Of a stretch of 64,000 nt of DNA, positions 37,480 through 46,660 are shown piece after piece. Source of the DNA: Sinorhizobium shofinae (lineage in GTDB: Bacteria; Pseudomonadota; Alphaproteobacteria; Rhizobiales; Rhizobiaceae); NCBI GenBank assembly GCA_001704765.1, contig MBFK01000030.1, forward strand, positions 1 through 64,000. The letters run 5' to 3'. The notes under the pieces were generated by a model. The model worked only from the letters and a program-made list of their open reading frames with translations, had not been told where the DNA came from and did no database searches. Position numbers and translations under genes: made by a program. Numbering within the stretch: position 1 is the stretch's first letter; each line of letters opens with the position of its first letter.

Positions 37480-38079
37480 CGGCCGCGACTAGGATTGCCT
37501 TGACTGTTGATCCTGCGACGGCGGCCTGATCGAGGATCGTCCGGATCATATGGCTCTGCGGTGCGTGCGACCGGGCGGTGATTGCGTCGCGGTGATGCCG
37601 CTCCAGATGAAAGTCCCGGCTAAGCCCGCGATTCCCGGCAAGCTCAAGTTCCCGGTCGGTAACGGCGACGGCATTTTCAATCACCACATGGCGCACTGTC
37701 ATTCCGTCCTGGCCGACAGGGCGACCGGCATCGACATCTTCGCCGAGAGTGCGCAGCAGGTGAGCGTTGGTGGCGATCTGCACCTCGATATCGCCAAGGC
37801 CCTCGCGATGCGGGGAACAGTGGCAAGCGGCGCGGAAAGGCTTGCCGGCCGATGGGTGGAAAGGTGATCGAAAAGGCGGGTGCGGGCGGAAATGGCAACG
37901 CCCTGATAGACTGCGGCAAGCAAGGCGAAGAACTGCGTTGCGCTAATCTCATCGCGGCGCAAGGGTTCGTTTGCCTCGGCAATGAGCTTTTCAGAAGCAA
38001 ACTTGCCACGCCAGACGCGCTTGCGAGCGCGCCGTATTGAGATCGCCGTCTCTTTCATCGAATCATCAAGGCGATACAA
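37480..38079 (-). pseudogene. Decayed minus-strand gene, possibly methyltransferase-like
   Basis: Two overlapping minus-strand frames appear to continue one another. One reads EISATQFFALLAAVYQGVAI and TRLFDHLSTHRPASLSAPLA; the other includes HVVIENAVAVTDRELELAGN. The first part recalls the dimerisation domain of small-molecule O-methyltransferases, but similarity is weak. No intact frame or start signal exists. The remaining stretch to 38309 shows nothing recognisable. Confidence 0.3.
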
Positions 38080-38309
38080 TCATCCATGGCTGTTCTCTCC
38101 GATAGTTGCCAGGGCCTGTGCGAACCGTGAGCCCGTATGTCCATCTTATCGGGGGACAGCCACCTCTTGCCATTGTCGAGACTGCTTAGGGCGACTTGCT
38201 CCCGCAATTACCCCATGTCGCATAATGTATCCACTGGAACAGCATGCCTTAATCGGCGGGTCCGCGGTTCGCATCTCGTGAAATTTTGCGTAGCCTGCTC
38301 CACGTTGTG

Positions 38310-39221
38310 CTATCGCTCGAAGGGTTCACCGAGCGAGGCGATGCCGTTCAGCTTCAGCAGGCGGCGGTCTGCCGAAATGACACCGAGCACGATGATCGTG
38401 ACGAGATAGGGCAGGCTCGCAAGCACTTGTGACGGAACGTCCAGTCCGGTCGCCTGGGCTGCGAGGCCCATCAGGGATACGGCGCCGAAGAGGCATGCCC
38501 CCAGGAAGATCCGGCCAGTCAGCCACGTCCCGAAGACGACAAGTGCGATTGCGATCCAGCCACGTCCGGCGATCATCCCGTCAGCCCAAAGCGGTGTGTA
38601 AACCACCGCCGCGTAGGCGCCGGCAAAGCCTGCCATCGTCCCGCCAAATGCGACGGCGGCGAAGCGGACGGTGATGACCGAATAGCCAATGGCGTGGGCG
38701 GCTTTGGGGTTCTCGCCGATGGCCCGGACGACGAGACCGATCTTCGTATAGGCAAACATCGCCCATATGGCGAAGGTTGCGGCAAGGGAAAGCCATACGA
38801 CGACGTCCTGGATGAAAAGGCCGCCAACTACCGGGATTTCCGAAAGCCATGGAAGGGCAAGCTTTCGAAGCCCCTTGACCGTGAGGCTCTCATAGGTCTT
38901 GCCGAAAAGCGCCGAGAGACCTTGGCCGAGGATGCCTATGGCAAGGCCTGTCGCCACCTGGTTCGCCCGAAATCCGAGCGCGATGACGGCAAAAATAAGG
39001 GAAAGGACGGCGCTGCCGAGGCCGGCGGCGACGAAACCCAGAAGATGTCCCCCTCCATGATGGACGATGATGAAGGCGAGCACCGCACCAAACGCCATCA
39101 AGCCCTCCACGCCGAGGTTGAGAACCCCGGCTCGCTCGACTACCAGCTCGCCGAGGGCCGCCAGCAGAAACGGCGTCGCAGCCGCGAGCATGCCGGCAAG
39201 AATGAACTCGATGGCGTTCAT
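38310..39221 (-). CDS. BmpA-type nucleoside/purine ABC transporter permease 2
   Basis: A 303-residue permease of the BPD_transp_2 (RbsC/YufQ) family: LGELVVERAGVLNLGVEGLM is the diagnostic N-terminal segment of nucleoside importers, and RGWIAIALVVFGTW and SLPYLVTIIVLGVIS follow. ATG 39221 overlaps the stop of the upstream permease (ATGA); the longer open frame from 39662 is not real. It is the last gene of the operon that begins at 46491. It forms the channel with the permease upstream. Confidence 0.88.
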   Translation of the reverse strand: MNAIEFILAGMLAAATPFLLAALGELVVERAGVLNLGVEGLMAFGAVLAFIIVHHGGGHLLGFVAAGLGSAVLSLIFAVIALGFRANQVATGLAIGILGQGLSALFGKTYESLTVKGLRKLALPWLSEIPVVGGLFIQDVVVWLSLAATFAIWAMFAYTKIGLVVRAIGENPKAAHAIGYSVITVRFAAVAFGGTMAGFAGAYAAVVYTPLWADGMIAGRGWIAIALVVFGTWLTGRIFLGACLFGAVSLMGLAAQATGLDVPSQVLASLPYLVTIIVLGVISADRRLLKLNGIASLGEPFER

Positions 39222-40318
39222 GGCTGACTCCGGTAGGCTGCACGGCGCCATTCGAGACGGTACCGCACGAAGGCGACGGCGACGAGGTAGGCGAGAAGGA
39301 GGCTGCCCTGGAAGACGCGGACTGCGGCGATCGGCAGGTTTGCCGATACCATGGCATTGTCCCCCCCGATATAGAGGACCGCCATGCACAGCGCCGAGAC
39401 AATGATGCCGATCGGATGCAGGCCGCCGAGATAGGCGACGATAATGGCCGCATAGCCATAACCGGTCGAAATCGAGCGCTGCAACTGGCCGAGGGGACCG
39501 GCGACCTCGGCTGCGCCAGCGAGGCCGGCGGCGCATCCGCCGATGAGAAGGGAAAGCCAGATCGCCCATCCTTCGTTGAAGCCGGCGTAGCTGGCGGCAC
39601 GCGGAGCGAGGCCTCCGACCTGGAGCTTGTAGCCGATGAAGCTCTTCTGCATGAAGATCCATGCCGCGATCGATAAGGCGATTGTTAGGAGCAGCGAGAC
39701 GTTGACGCGCGTCCCGGAGATCAGGATCGGCACCATCGCGTCATACTGGAACATCACGGACTGGGGGAAGTTGAAGCCGTTTGGGTCCTTCCAGGGGCCG
39801 AGGAGCAGGTAATTGAGGAACTGCGCGGCAACGAGGCTCAGCATCAGGGAAACGAGGATCTCGTTCGCATTGAGCCTGACGCGCCAGAAGGCGGTAAGCG
39901 AAGCCCATAGGGCGCCACCGAGAGTGCCAAGGAGCAGCATCACCGGCCAGATCCACTGACCTGTTGCCTGCGGAAACCATACGGGGATGGCGGAGGCGAA
40001 TATCGCGCCCAGAATGAACTGGCCCTCGGCACCGATGTTGAAGACCTTCGCGCGAAAGCCGATCGCAAGGCCCTGTGCGATGAGGAGGAGCGGACCTATT
40101 TTCAGCAGCACTTCCGAGAACGACGCCCAGGAGAGGAAGGGCTCGAGAAGCATGGCATAGGCGACGGCGACCGGATCGCGGCCCATCAGCACGTAGAGCT
40201 CGAGATTGACAACAGTCGCCGCGGCGAGCGCGACCGGAGGCGCAAGCAGGGTCGCGGCAAGCGAGGCGCGCTCCCGGCGGACAAGGGTTGGAAGGAAGGC
40301 CGCGGAGAAAGCGCTCAT
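39218..40318 (-). CDS. BmpA-type nucleoside/purine ABC transporter permease 1
   Basis: A 366-residue membrane protein of the YufP family. GLAIGFRAKVFNIGAEGQFI is the hallmark motif, followed by LNANEILVSLMLSLVAAQFL and a GYGYAAIIVAYLGGLHPIGI segment. ATG 40318 overlaps the ATPase stop. Members of this pair import nucleosides, xanthine, hypoxanthine or guanine-related compounds in bacteria, so it fits a purine-type substrate for the operon's enzymes. Confidence 0.88.
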   Translation of the reverse strand: MSAFSAAFLPTLVRRERASLAATLLAPPVALAAATVVNLELYVLMGRDPVAVAYAMLLEPFLSWASFSEVLLKIGPLLLIAQGLAIGFRAKVFNIGAEGQFILGAIFASAIPVWFPQATGQWIWPVMLLLGTLGGALWASLTAFWRVRLNANEILVSLMLSLVAAQFLNYLLLGPWKDPNGFNFPQSVMFQYDAMVPILISGTRVNVSLLLTIALSIAAWIFMQKSFIGYKLQVGGLAPRAASYAGFNEGWAIWLSLLIGGCAAGLAGAAEVAGPLGQLQRSISTGYGYAAIIVAYLGGLHPIGIIVSALCMAVLYIGGDNAMVSANLPIAAVRVFQGSLLLAYLVAVAFVRYRLEWRRAAYRSQP

Positions 40319-41850
40319 GGCAGGGCCTTTCGGTCTGCAGTTTGAGATGCAGTATGTGCTCCAATCATATATCGGCCGATCTCCTCGGGTCGCGTGGCCT
40401 GCGTGACGAGTGGCGGGCTCAGCGTGCCGTGGTGCAGCACCTGGATGGAATCGCAAAGTTCGAAAAGCTCCTCGAGCTCCTCGGAAATAACCAGGATTGC
40501 CATGCCTTCGTTGCGCAGCGTGATGAGCCGCCTGCGGATGGCGGATGCGGCTCCAATGTCGACACCCCAGGTCGGCTGCGCCACGAACAGCAGTTTCGGA
40601 GAGAGCATAGTCTCGCGGCCAACGATGAACTTCTGCAGATTGCCGCCGGAAAGCGCGCCGGCTTCTGCTTCCGGGCCGGGCGTGCGGACATCGTATTGGA
40701 GGATGCACGCGTTGGTAAACGCCGTCGCCTTCGTCTTGTTGACGAGACCGTGCCTGATAAGGTTGAGCGGATGCGCGGTCAGCAAGCTGTTCAGGACGAG
40801 CGACATTTCGGGTACGGCGCCGCGTCCATGCCGGTCTTCGGGAACGAAGGCAAATCCAAGCAGCCGACGGGCAGCCGCATCGAGCCTGCCTACGTCCTTG
40901 CCCATCATGTAGATCCGGTCGCGCTGTTCTCGCGGCAGCACTGCCTCACCGGAGATCAGCGCGGCAAGCTCGCTTTGCCCGTTGCCCGAAATCCCGGCTA
41001 TTCCGAGGATTTCACCGGCACGCACCGTGAGGCTGATATCGGAGAGCGGCACGGCAAAGGGGTCGTCCGGCTGATAGTCGAGGCCGATGATCTCGAGGCG
41101 CTTTTCGCCGCCAGACTGGGGAAGTGCCGGCATCGGTTCCGGCATGTCGCGGCCGATCATCATGCGGGCAAGGTCATGCGCATCGTATTCGCGTGGGTCC
41201 ACATGGCCGGTGACGCGCCCGCCGCGCAGGATGGTCGCCCTGTCGCAGATCGCTCGAATTTCCTCCAGCTTGTGGGAGATGAACAGGATGGAAACGCCAC
41301 CGTCGCGCAGGCGACGCAAGGTGTCGAAGAGCTTGTCCACCGATTGCGGCGGCAGGACGGAGGTCGGTTCGTCGAGGATCAGCAGCTTCGGATTGGTCAT
41401 CAGGCATCGGATGATCTCCACCCGCTGCCGCTCACCGACGGAAAGCGGATGCACATGGGCAAGCGGATCGACCTCGAGGCCGAAGTCGCGTCCGAGCGTC
41501 CGGATGCGTTGCGTGAGATCGGCTTTCCGACCGGGCACGACCAGCTGGATGTTCTCCACGACCGTCAGGGTCTCGAAGAGCGAGAAGTGCTGGAAGACCA
41601 TGCCGATCCCCTTGCGCCTCGCCTCCGCAGGGGAGGCAACGCTCAAAGGCTCTCCGTCCCAGACGACCGTTCCGACGTCCGGCTGCTCGACGCCGTAGAT
41701 CAGCTTCATCAGCGTCGATTTCCCCGCCCCGTTCTCTCCGAGGATCGCGTGGATTGACTGGGGGGCCACGTCCAGATCGATACCCTGGTTGGCTCTAATC
41801 TGGCCGTAGCTTTTGGAAATGCCGCGGAGCGACAGCAATGGCGCGGTCAT
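40315..41850 (-). CDS. BmpA-type ABC transporter ATPase (two-domain)
   Basis: A 511-residue ATPase with two ABC domains. The first has Walker A GENGAGKST, signature LSVGERQRVEI and Walker B LLILDEPTSVLPP. The second has the usual degenerate Walker A (GISGNGQSEL), signature LSGGNLQKFIVGRE and a Walker B ending FVAQPTWGVDI. This asymmetry is normal for the YufO/RbsA family. It lies 3 bp after the binding-protein stop and overlaps the first permease. Confidence 0.9.
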   Translation of the reverse strand: MTAPLLSLRGISKSYGQIRANQGIDLDVAPQSIHAILGENGAGKSTLMKLIYGVEQPDVGTVVWDGEPLSVASPAEARRKGIGMVFQHFSLFETLTVVENIQLVVPGRKADLTQRIRTLGRDFGLEVDPLAHVHPLSVGERQRVEIIRCLMTNPKLLILDEPTSVLPPQSVDKLFDTLRRLRDGGVSILFISHKLEEIRAICDRATILRGGRVTGHVDPREYDAHDLARMMIGRDMPEPMPALPQSGGEKRLEIIGLDYQPDDPFAVPLSDISLTVRAGEILGIAGISGNGQSELAALISGEAVLPREQRDRIYMMGKDVGRLDAAARRLLGFAFVPEDRHGRGAVPEMSLVLNSLLTAHPLNLIRHGLVNKTKATAFTNACILQYDVRTPGPEAEAGALSGGNLQKFIVGRETMLSPKLLFVAQPTWGVDIGAASAIRRRLITLRNEGMAILVISEELEELFELCDSIQVLHHGTLSPPLVTQATRPEEIGRYMIGAHTASQTADRKALP

Positions 41851-41853
41851 GGC

Positions 41854-42954
41854 TCACTTTGGCAGAGGAGTGGCGACGCCTTTGACGTGCCAGTCCATCG
41901 CGACGATTTCGCCATCCGTGAGCGTTGCACCGGTGGCCACACCTTCGCTGCCGTCGGCCTTGGTGATCGGCCCGGTAAAGGGCGAGAAGCTGCCATCGGC
42001 GATTTTCGCCTCGATCGCCTTGATCTTGGTCATGACGTCGGCCGGGATATCCGGGTTCCAGTCGACGACCTCAACGACCGCGTCGGATACGCCGAGGAAG
42101 GCGTTGGCGCCCTTGAACGTGCCGGCGACATGGGCGTCGACCGAGGCCTTGAAGAAGGGCGACCAATCCGTCGCCACGCAGCCGAGATAGGTCTTGGACG
42201 CGTATTTTTTCATCGACGAGTTGAGATTGAACGCGTAGACGCCAGCCTCCTCGCAGGCCGAGATGACGGAAGGCGTGTCCTGCGCGTTGGAGAAGATCAC
42301 GTCGCATTTCTGCGCCATGAGAGCCTTGGCGGCTTCCTGCTCCTTGGCTGGATCGAACCACGAATTCACCCATACGACCGACACCTCGACATCGGGATTC
42401 ACGGCTTGCGCGCCGAGCGTGAAGGCGTTGATGGACGTGATCAGCTCCGGGATGGCGAAGGCGGAGACCGAGCCCAGCTTGCCGGTCTTGGAGAGCGCGG
42501 CGGCAGCCATGCCGAGCAGGTAGGTCCCCTGGAAATACTTGGCCGCAAAGGGCGAAAAGTTCGGCGCCACTTGGAAGCCGGAAGCGTGCAGTACGGTGAC
42601 GGCCGGATTCCGGCGGGCGATCTGCAGGGCGCCGTTCTGGTAGCCGAAGGAGCCGGCGATCAGGAAGTTGTTCCCGTCGGAGACCGTCTTGTTCATGATG
42701 CGGTCGGCATCCGGACCTTCCGGGATGTTCTCGATGACGGTGACCTTCACCTTGTCGCCGTAGGCGGCCTTGACCGGCTCGAGGCCGGCGGCAAGCGCAT
42801 GGCCCCAGCCGACGTCGCCGACCGGCGAGGGGATCAAGAGGGTAATTCCGAGCGGCTCGTCGGTCGCCATGGCGGCCCGGCCGCCAAGCATGCCTGTGAG
42901 GCCGGCGGCGGCAACGCCCTTCATCAGTGTTCTGCGAGTCAGATTGTTCAGCAT
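41854..42954 (-). CDS. BMP-family ABC substrate-binding protein (purine/nucleoside type)
   Basis: A 366-residue BmpA/PnrA-like protein. The N-terminus (NLTRRTLMKGVAAAGLTGML) is a twin-arginine-like signal. The mature domain includes SPVGDVGWGHALAAGLEPVK, FLIAGSFGYQNGALQIARRN and DVIFSNAQDTPSVISACEEA. PnrA-type proteins bind purine nucleosides; rhizobial members with this permease pair are also linked to free bases. Its place just after the deaminase gene suggests that it delivers the deaminase or oxygenase substrate. Confidence 0.87.
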   Translation of the reverse strand: MLNNLTRRTLMKGVAAAGLTGMLGGRAAMATDEPLGITLLIPSPVGDVGWGHALAAGLEPVKAAYGDKVKVTVIENIPEGPDADRIMNKTVSDGNNFLIAGSFGYQNGALQIARRNPAVTVLHASGFQVAPNFSPFAAKYFQGTYLLGMAAAALSKTGKLGSVSAFAIPELITSINAFTLGAQAVNPDVEVSVVWVNSWFDPAKEQEAAKALMAQKCDVIFSNAQDTPSVISACEEAGVYAFNLNSSMKKYASKTYLGCVATDWSPFFKASVDAHVAGTFKGANAFLGVSDAVVEVVDWNPDIPADVMTKIKAIEAKIADGSFSPFTGPITKADGSEGVATGATLTDGEIVAMDWHVKGVATPLPK

Positions 42955-42976
42955 GTCAGTTCCCCTTTTTTGAATT

Positions 42977-44356
42977 TTAGAATTCCACCGTCGCGAGAGC
43001 GGCCTCAGCCTCGGCGAACAGTCGCGCCTCGTCGAGCCCGACGAATTCGCCCTTTGCCCAGACGATACGGCCGTTGATCATGGTCATGTCGGTCGGCATG
43101 CCAATGCCCACCTTGGCAATTAGGCTCAGCGGATCATGCCGCGTGCCGACATAGTCCATGCGCCGCGTGTCGATCGCAAAAAGATCGGCGGCCATGCTGG
43201 GGGCAAGGCGGCCGATGTCGCGGCGGCCGAGGAGGGCCGCGCCGCCCGTCGTCGCATAGCCGAGGAAATCCGCCGGGGACGGCACAGGATGCGCGCGCGT
43301 CGATGCCGTCAGGCATTGCAGCATGTAGGCGGAGTGTACGCAGTGCATCAGGTTCGAGTTGTCGTTCGAGGCCGCACCGTCGCAGCCGAGACCCACGCGC
43401 AGACCAAAGGCCGACATCGCCGGAATATCGGTAATCTCGGCGCCGACCAGATAGACCGGCTCCGGGCAGTGAGAGACGCCGGTGCCGCTCGCGGCCATCG
43501 TCCGCAACTCGTCGTGGGTCAATTCCCAGCAATGGGCGTAGAAGGTGTCGGGGCCGGCAAATCCGAGCTCCGCGCAGTAATCGACCGTCCGCATGCCGTG
43601 CCGGGCCCCGATGACCGGGCTCTCGCCTTCGCCCACATGAGTGTGCATCTGCACGCCGCGATCGCGTGCCAGTGCGACCGACTCCACGAAGGTCTCGCGG
43701 TAGCAGTTAACCGGCTGGCAGGGCGCGACCACGACCTTGCGCATGCTGAAGGGGCTAGCATCGTGGTAGGTGTCGATCAACCGTGCGCAATCGGCGATGA
43801 ACTCGTCCGTCGTTTCTAGCATGGCGTCCGGGATGGTGGACCCTTCGGATTTCGGCAGCGTGTTGCCGCCGCGACCGGCATGGAAGCGCATACCGAGGAG
43901 CTCGGCGGCCTCGAACTGGCGATCGATCAGCCGTTTGCCCGCATGTCGCGGGAAGCAGTATTGATGGTCGAAGGCCGTGGTGCAGCCATGCTTGATCATC
44001 TCGGCCATCGCCGTGACAGAGGAATGGTAGAAGCACTCCTCAGTCAGTCGCGAGAAGATCGGATAGATGCGGTCGAGCCATTCGATGACCGACAGCTTCG
44101 TCCAGTCGAGATCGGCGCGGTTGCGTACGAAACACTGGAAGAAGTGATGGTGCGTGTTGACGAGACCGGGATAGACGAACCAGCCGGTGGCGTCATGCAC
44201 TATCGTCCCCGCCGGCAGCTCACGCTCATGGAGGTTTTCGCCGATCGCCTCGATCGCTGGGCCGTTCGTCAGGAGGTCGACGTTGCGGCGGACGCTCGGG
44301 TCCTTGCCCTCGTCCACGACCACGGCCGCGCAGTTCTTCAGAAGGTAGCCCGTCAT
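42977..44356 (-). CDS. 8-oxoguanine-deaminase-like amidohydrolase (COG0402)
   Basis: A 459-residue zinc hydrolase of the AtzB/TrzN/guanine-deaminase group. Metal and active-site motifs are VNTHHHFFQCFVRN, MHTHVGEGES (second His region), AHCWELTHDEL, SHCPEPVYLVGA and GLGCDGAASNDNSNLM. Proteins with THHHFFQ belong to the branch of 8-oxoguanine and isocytosine deaminases. ATG 44356 starts one base after the GST-like stop; the upstream ATG at 44380 lies inside that gene. With a purine-type importer downstream and an oxygenase upstream, deamination of a modified guanine is the best inference; other N-heterocycles are possible. Confidence 0.82.
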   Translation of the reverse strand: MTGYLLKNCAAVVVDEGKDPSVRRNVDLLTNGPAIEAIGENLHERELPAGTIVHDATGWFVYPGLVNTHHHFFQCFVRNRADLDWTKLSVIEWLDRIYPIFSRLTEECFYHSSVTAMAEMIKHGCTTAFDHQYCFPRHAGKRLIDRQFEAAELLGMRFHAGRGGNTLPKSEGSTIPDAMLETTDEFIADCARLIDTYHDASPFSMRKVVVAPCQPVNCYRETFVESVALARDRGVQMHTHVGEGESPVIGARHGMRTVDYCAELGFAGPDTFYAHCWELTHDELRTMAASGTGVSHCPEPVYLVGAEITDIPAMSAFGLRVGLGCDGAASNDNSNLMHCVHSAYMLQCLTASTRAHPVPSPADFLGYATTGGAALLGRRDIGRLAPSMAADLFAIDTRRMDYVGTRHDPLSLIAKVGIGMPTDMTMINGRIVWAKGEFVGLDEARLFAEAEAALATVEF

Positions 44357-44357
44357 C

Positions 44358-45017
44358 TCACGCGTCGCCCGGCTCGACATTAGGTTCGGACTTCAGCTCG
44401 TGCAGCCGGTGGATTCCGGGCATCTCGATGAAGTTCTCGAGGCCGCGGATCGCGCGGGACCAAAGCCTTATGGCGGGGTAGGGGTCGAGCGGGATGCCGC
44501 CGTCCGGCGCGAGCGCCACATAGGGGAAGCAAGCGATATCGGCAACCGTCGGCCGGTCGGAGGCGAGGAACCGCATGCCGCGCAGGCCCTGTTCGACCAG
44601 GCCCGCCTCCAGCTCGCGAAGCGCCGCGATGCCCTGCGCCTGAAGTGCGCCGATGTCGCCCGGCCGCAGGAGCATTTCGTGAAGGCGCGCGCCGCCGAGG
44701 CTGGAGGTCAGCCGGTGTGCGAAGGAAAGCCACTGCTGGATACGCGCCACTTCCTCCGGTGCGCCGCTGCCGAGCCATTCCGGCGCGGTCTTGGAGGCAA
44801 GATAGGCGAGGATGGCGGCGGATTCGGTCAGGATCAGAACTCCATCCTCCAGGATCGGGATGGAGCCCGCCGGATTGAGCGCCAAGAACTCGGGGTCGCG
44901 ATGCTCGGCGCCGGGATGAAAATCCACCGGCCTGATCTCGAGCTTGACGCCGGTCAGTGCCGCCATCAGGCGCACCTTGTAGCAGCTGGGCGAAAGGACG
45001 TAGTCGTAAAGCTTCAT
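44358..45017 (-). CDS. Glutathione S-transferase-like protein (possible NdmE-type partner)
   Basis: A 219-residue GST-fold protein: MKLYDYVLSPSCYKVRLMAA (thioredoxin-like domain with SPSCYK), NPAGSIPILEDGVLILTESA (glutathione-binding region) and an all-helical C-terminal domain with RPTVADIACFPYVALAP. ATG 45017 overlaps the oxygenase stop (ATGA). In Pseudomonas caffeine degradation the GST-like NdmE is needed as a structural partner for the N7-demethylase NdmC and Rieske-reductase NdmD. The same association with a Rieske-lacking oxygenase subunit here suggests a structural role; an ordinary GST activity cannot be excluded. Confidence 0.83.
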   Translation of the reverse strand: MKLYDYVLSPSCYKVRLMAALTGVKLEIRPVDFHPGAEHRDPEFLALNPAGSIPILEDGVLILTESAAILAYLASKTAPEWLGSGAPEEVARIQQWLSFAHRLTSSLGGARLHEMLLRPGDIGALQAQGIAALRELEAGLVEQGLRGMRFLASDRPTVADIACFPYVALAPDGGIPLDPYPAIRLWSRAIRGLENFIEMPGIHRLHELKSEPNVEPGDA

Positions 45018-45859
45018 TGCGCCACCAGCTGTGCACCATAGATATAGTTGTGGCGTTTCAGCCAGCGTCGATAGGCGACTGAGGTCAGGTCGGCCCGCGT
45101 CGGGATTTCCATCCCGGGGTCGAGCGGCAGGAGCCGGGGAATCTGGTTTTCGAGGATCGACCGGTCCTGCAGGAAGATCGTCTGCTGAAAGTGGATCAGG
45201 TCGGTCATCGGTGTGACATCGTCGAAGAGCGCCATCCACGGCCAAACGTTGCACAAATCTTCGGCGAGCGGCTGGACGAAGAGGGTGATGACATCCCATT
45301 CACCGGGGCGGGGCGGGCAGGTTTTGTAAAGGACGGAACAGGTCGGCGCCGGCACGCGGTACATGTATTCCGTCGTGATGCCGCCGCTTGCCGATTTTGC
45401 AGCCTGCGGCTGGTAGAATTTCACCTGCGTTGCCCAGACCTCATCCTTGTCCTGCCGGATTTCTACCTTGTAGTCCAGGACCTCCGTGTGCGGCTCTGCG
45501 CCCAGGATGTCGGTGTGTACAAAGGGGAAATGCGCGATGTCGAGAAAGTTCTCCACCGCGCGCAGCGGTGAGCAGCGCACGCGAACCACGCCGACATCGA
45601 CAAACCGGCGGCCGGGCTGATCAGCCTCGGGAATCGCGAAAAGTTCTTTGCGTGGCTTGCCGAGAGAGGACCAGACGTGGCCATAGCGCACGCAAACGGG
45701 GAGGGTGTGCCCATCGCCGGATGTCACCTTGGCGTTGCCCTCGGCGTCAAGCGCCACATCGATCGGCTCTCCCATCAGGGCGGTCCTGTGTCCGTTCATG
45801 TCGAGCTGGCTGAAGAGACCAACCGGATACCACTCGTCGATCATTGCGTCTTGCGTCAT
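45014..45859 (-). CDS. Rieske-type oxygenase catalytic subunit with decayed Rieske domain
   Basis: A 281-residue protein with the mononuclear-iron motif of Rieske oxygenases, NFLDIAHFPFVH (Asn104, Asp107, His110, His115). The N-terminal part starts like a Rieske oxygenase (DEWYPVGLFSQL, then ALMGEPIDVALDAEGNA) but the first CxH cluster half is gone and the second survives only as CVRYGHVWSSLG. It is about 70 residues shorter than a complete alpha subunit and cannot bind a [2Fe-2S] cluster in the normal way. The missing cluster is encoded by the adjacent upstream gene, which overlaps by one base (TAATG). NdmC, a 7-methylxanthine demethylase that also lacks a Rieske domain, is the closest known parallel. 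Confidence 0.82.
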   Translation of the reverse strand: MTQDAMIDEWYPVGLFSQLDMNGHRTALMGEPIDVALDAEGNAKVTSGDGHTLPVCVRYGHVWSSLGKPRKELFAIPEADQPGRRFVDVGVVRVRCSPLRAVENFLDIAHFPFVHTDILGAEPHTEVLDYKVEIRQDKDEVWATQVKFYQPQAAKSASGGITTEYMYRVPAPTCSVLYKTCPPRPGEWDVITLFVQPLAEDLCNVWPWMALFDDVTPMTDLIHFQQTIFLQDRSILENQIPRLLPLDPGMEIPTRADLTSVAYRRWLKRHNYIYGAQLVAQ

Positions 45860-46491
45860 TACGCGATCCCTTTCGTCTGAAGATCTTCAGCCAGCCGCCG
45901 CAAGGTCTCGGCGGCACGTGACGCGGCGATGCGCTCGGACGGACTGCTATTGTCGTCCACCAGAACATGGATCAGCGTCTGATCGTCCTCCTGCGGGACG
46001 AGCAATAGCCGGATCTTGCGCGAAGTCTGCGCTTGCCAGACAAGCGCGTCGGTCGCAGCCTCGACCGCCGCGACGCTGGCATGTGCCGTCAGGGAGCGCA
46101 GGGGAACGACACCTTCAAGCCGCGGGGGCTCAACTGCGGGTTCTCCGACGGCAACCCAGATGACCCCGTCGGACTCTTTGACCTGCTGCGTTGCTACGCG
46201 GATTGTTTCGGGGGGCGTAAGACCCGGATGGGCCGGAATGCGCAGGCAGTTTCCGGTCCGGGCATAACTCCACCCGTGATAGATGCAGGAAAGTGCCTCG
46301 CCGCGCACGAAGCCATGGGACAGGCGCATGCCGCGATGCGGGCACCGGTCCGCCGATGCTGCCGCGCGGCCCGACTGACTTCGCCAGAGGGCAATCGGCC
46401 CGGCTGGTGTTCGCGCCGGCATTACGGTTCCCGCTGGCAAATCCGCGGAAAGGGCGACTGGCGTCCAAGAGCCCGTCGTGTCGGACAGCAT
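45859..46491 (-). CDS. Stand-alone Rieske [2Fe-2S] protein
   Basis: A 210-residue protein with a complete Rieske cluster site: CPHRGMRLSHG and CIYHGWSY (Cys50, His52, Cys69, His72). Residues 115-210 look like a reduced oxygenase C-terminal half (RKIRLLLVPQEDDQTLIHVL) but the Asp/His iron triad is absent. It probably passes electrons to the cluster-less catalytic subunit translated just after it. It is the first gene of a minus-strand operon of eight. A separate reductase would be needed and is not in the window. Confidence 0.85.
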   Translation of the reverse strand: MLSDTTGSWTPVALSADLPAGTVMPARTPAGPIALWRSQSGRAAASADRCPHRGMRLSHGFVRGEALSCIYHGWSYARTGNCLRIPAHPGLTPPETIRVATQQVKESDGVIWVAVGEPAVEPPRLEGVVPLRSLTAHASVAAVEAATDALVWQAQTSRKIRLLLVPQEDDQTLIHVLVDDNSSPSERIAASRAAETLRRLAEDLQTKGIA

Positions 46492-46660
46492 GACTAGACT
46501 TTCTGAAGAATATCAAGGCCTTGCTGATTGCAAATCCGATGTCGACACCGACGACTTGCTGCTCAGCGCCCTCACGTTTGCATGATTATTCTACATTGGC
46601 AACCATTGATTAAATAAAGGGCACAGGGTGGATCGGCGGCAAAAAGGGCCAGTCGTTGCC

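Noticed and set aside
40288..43077. Two long plus-strand frames (40288-41757 and 41887-43077)
   Set aside because: They are antisense to the ABC ATPase and BMP-family binding protein, whose motifs are unmistakable.
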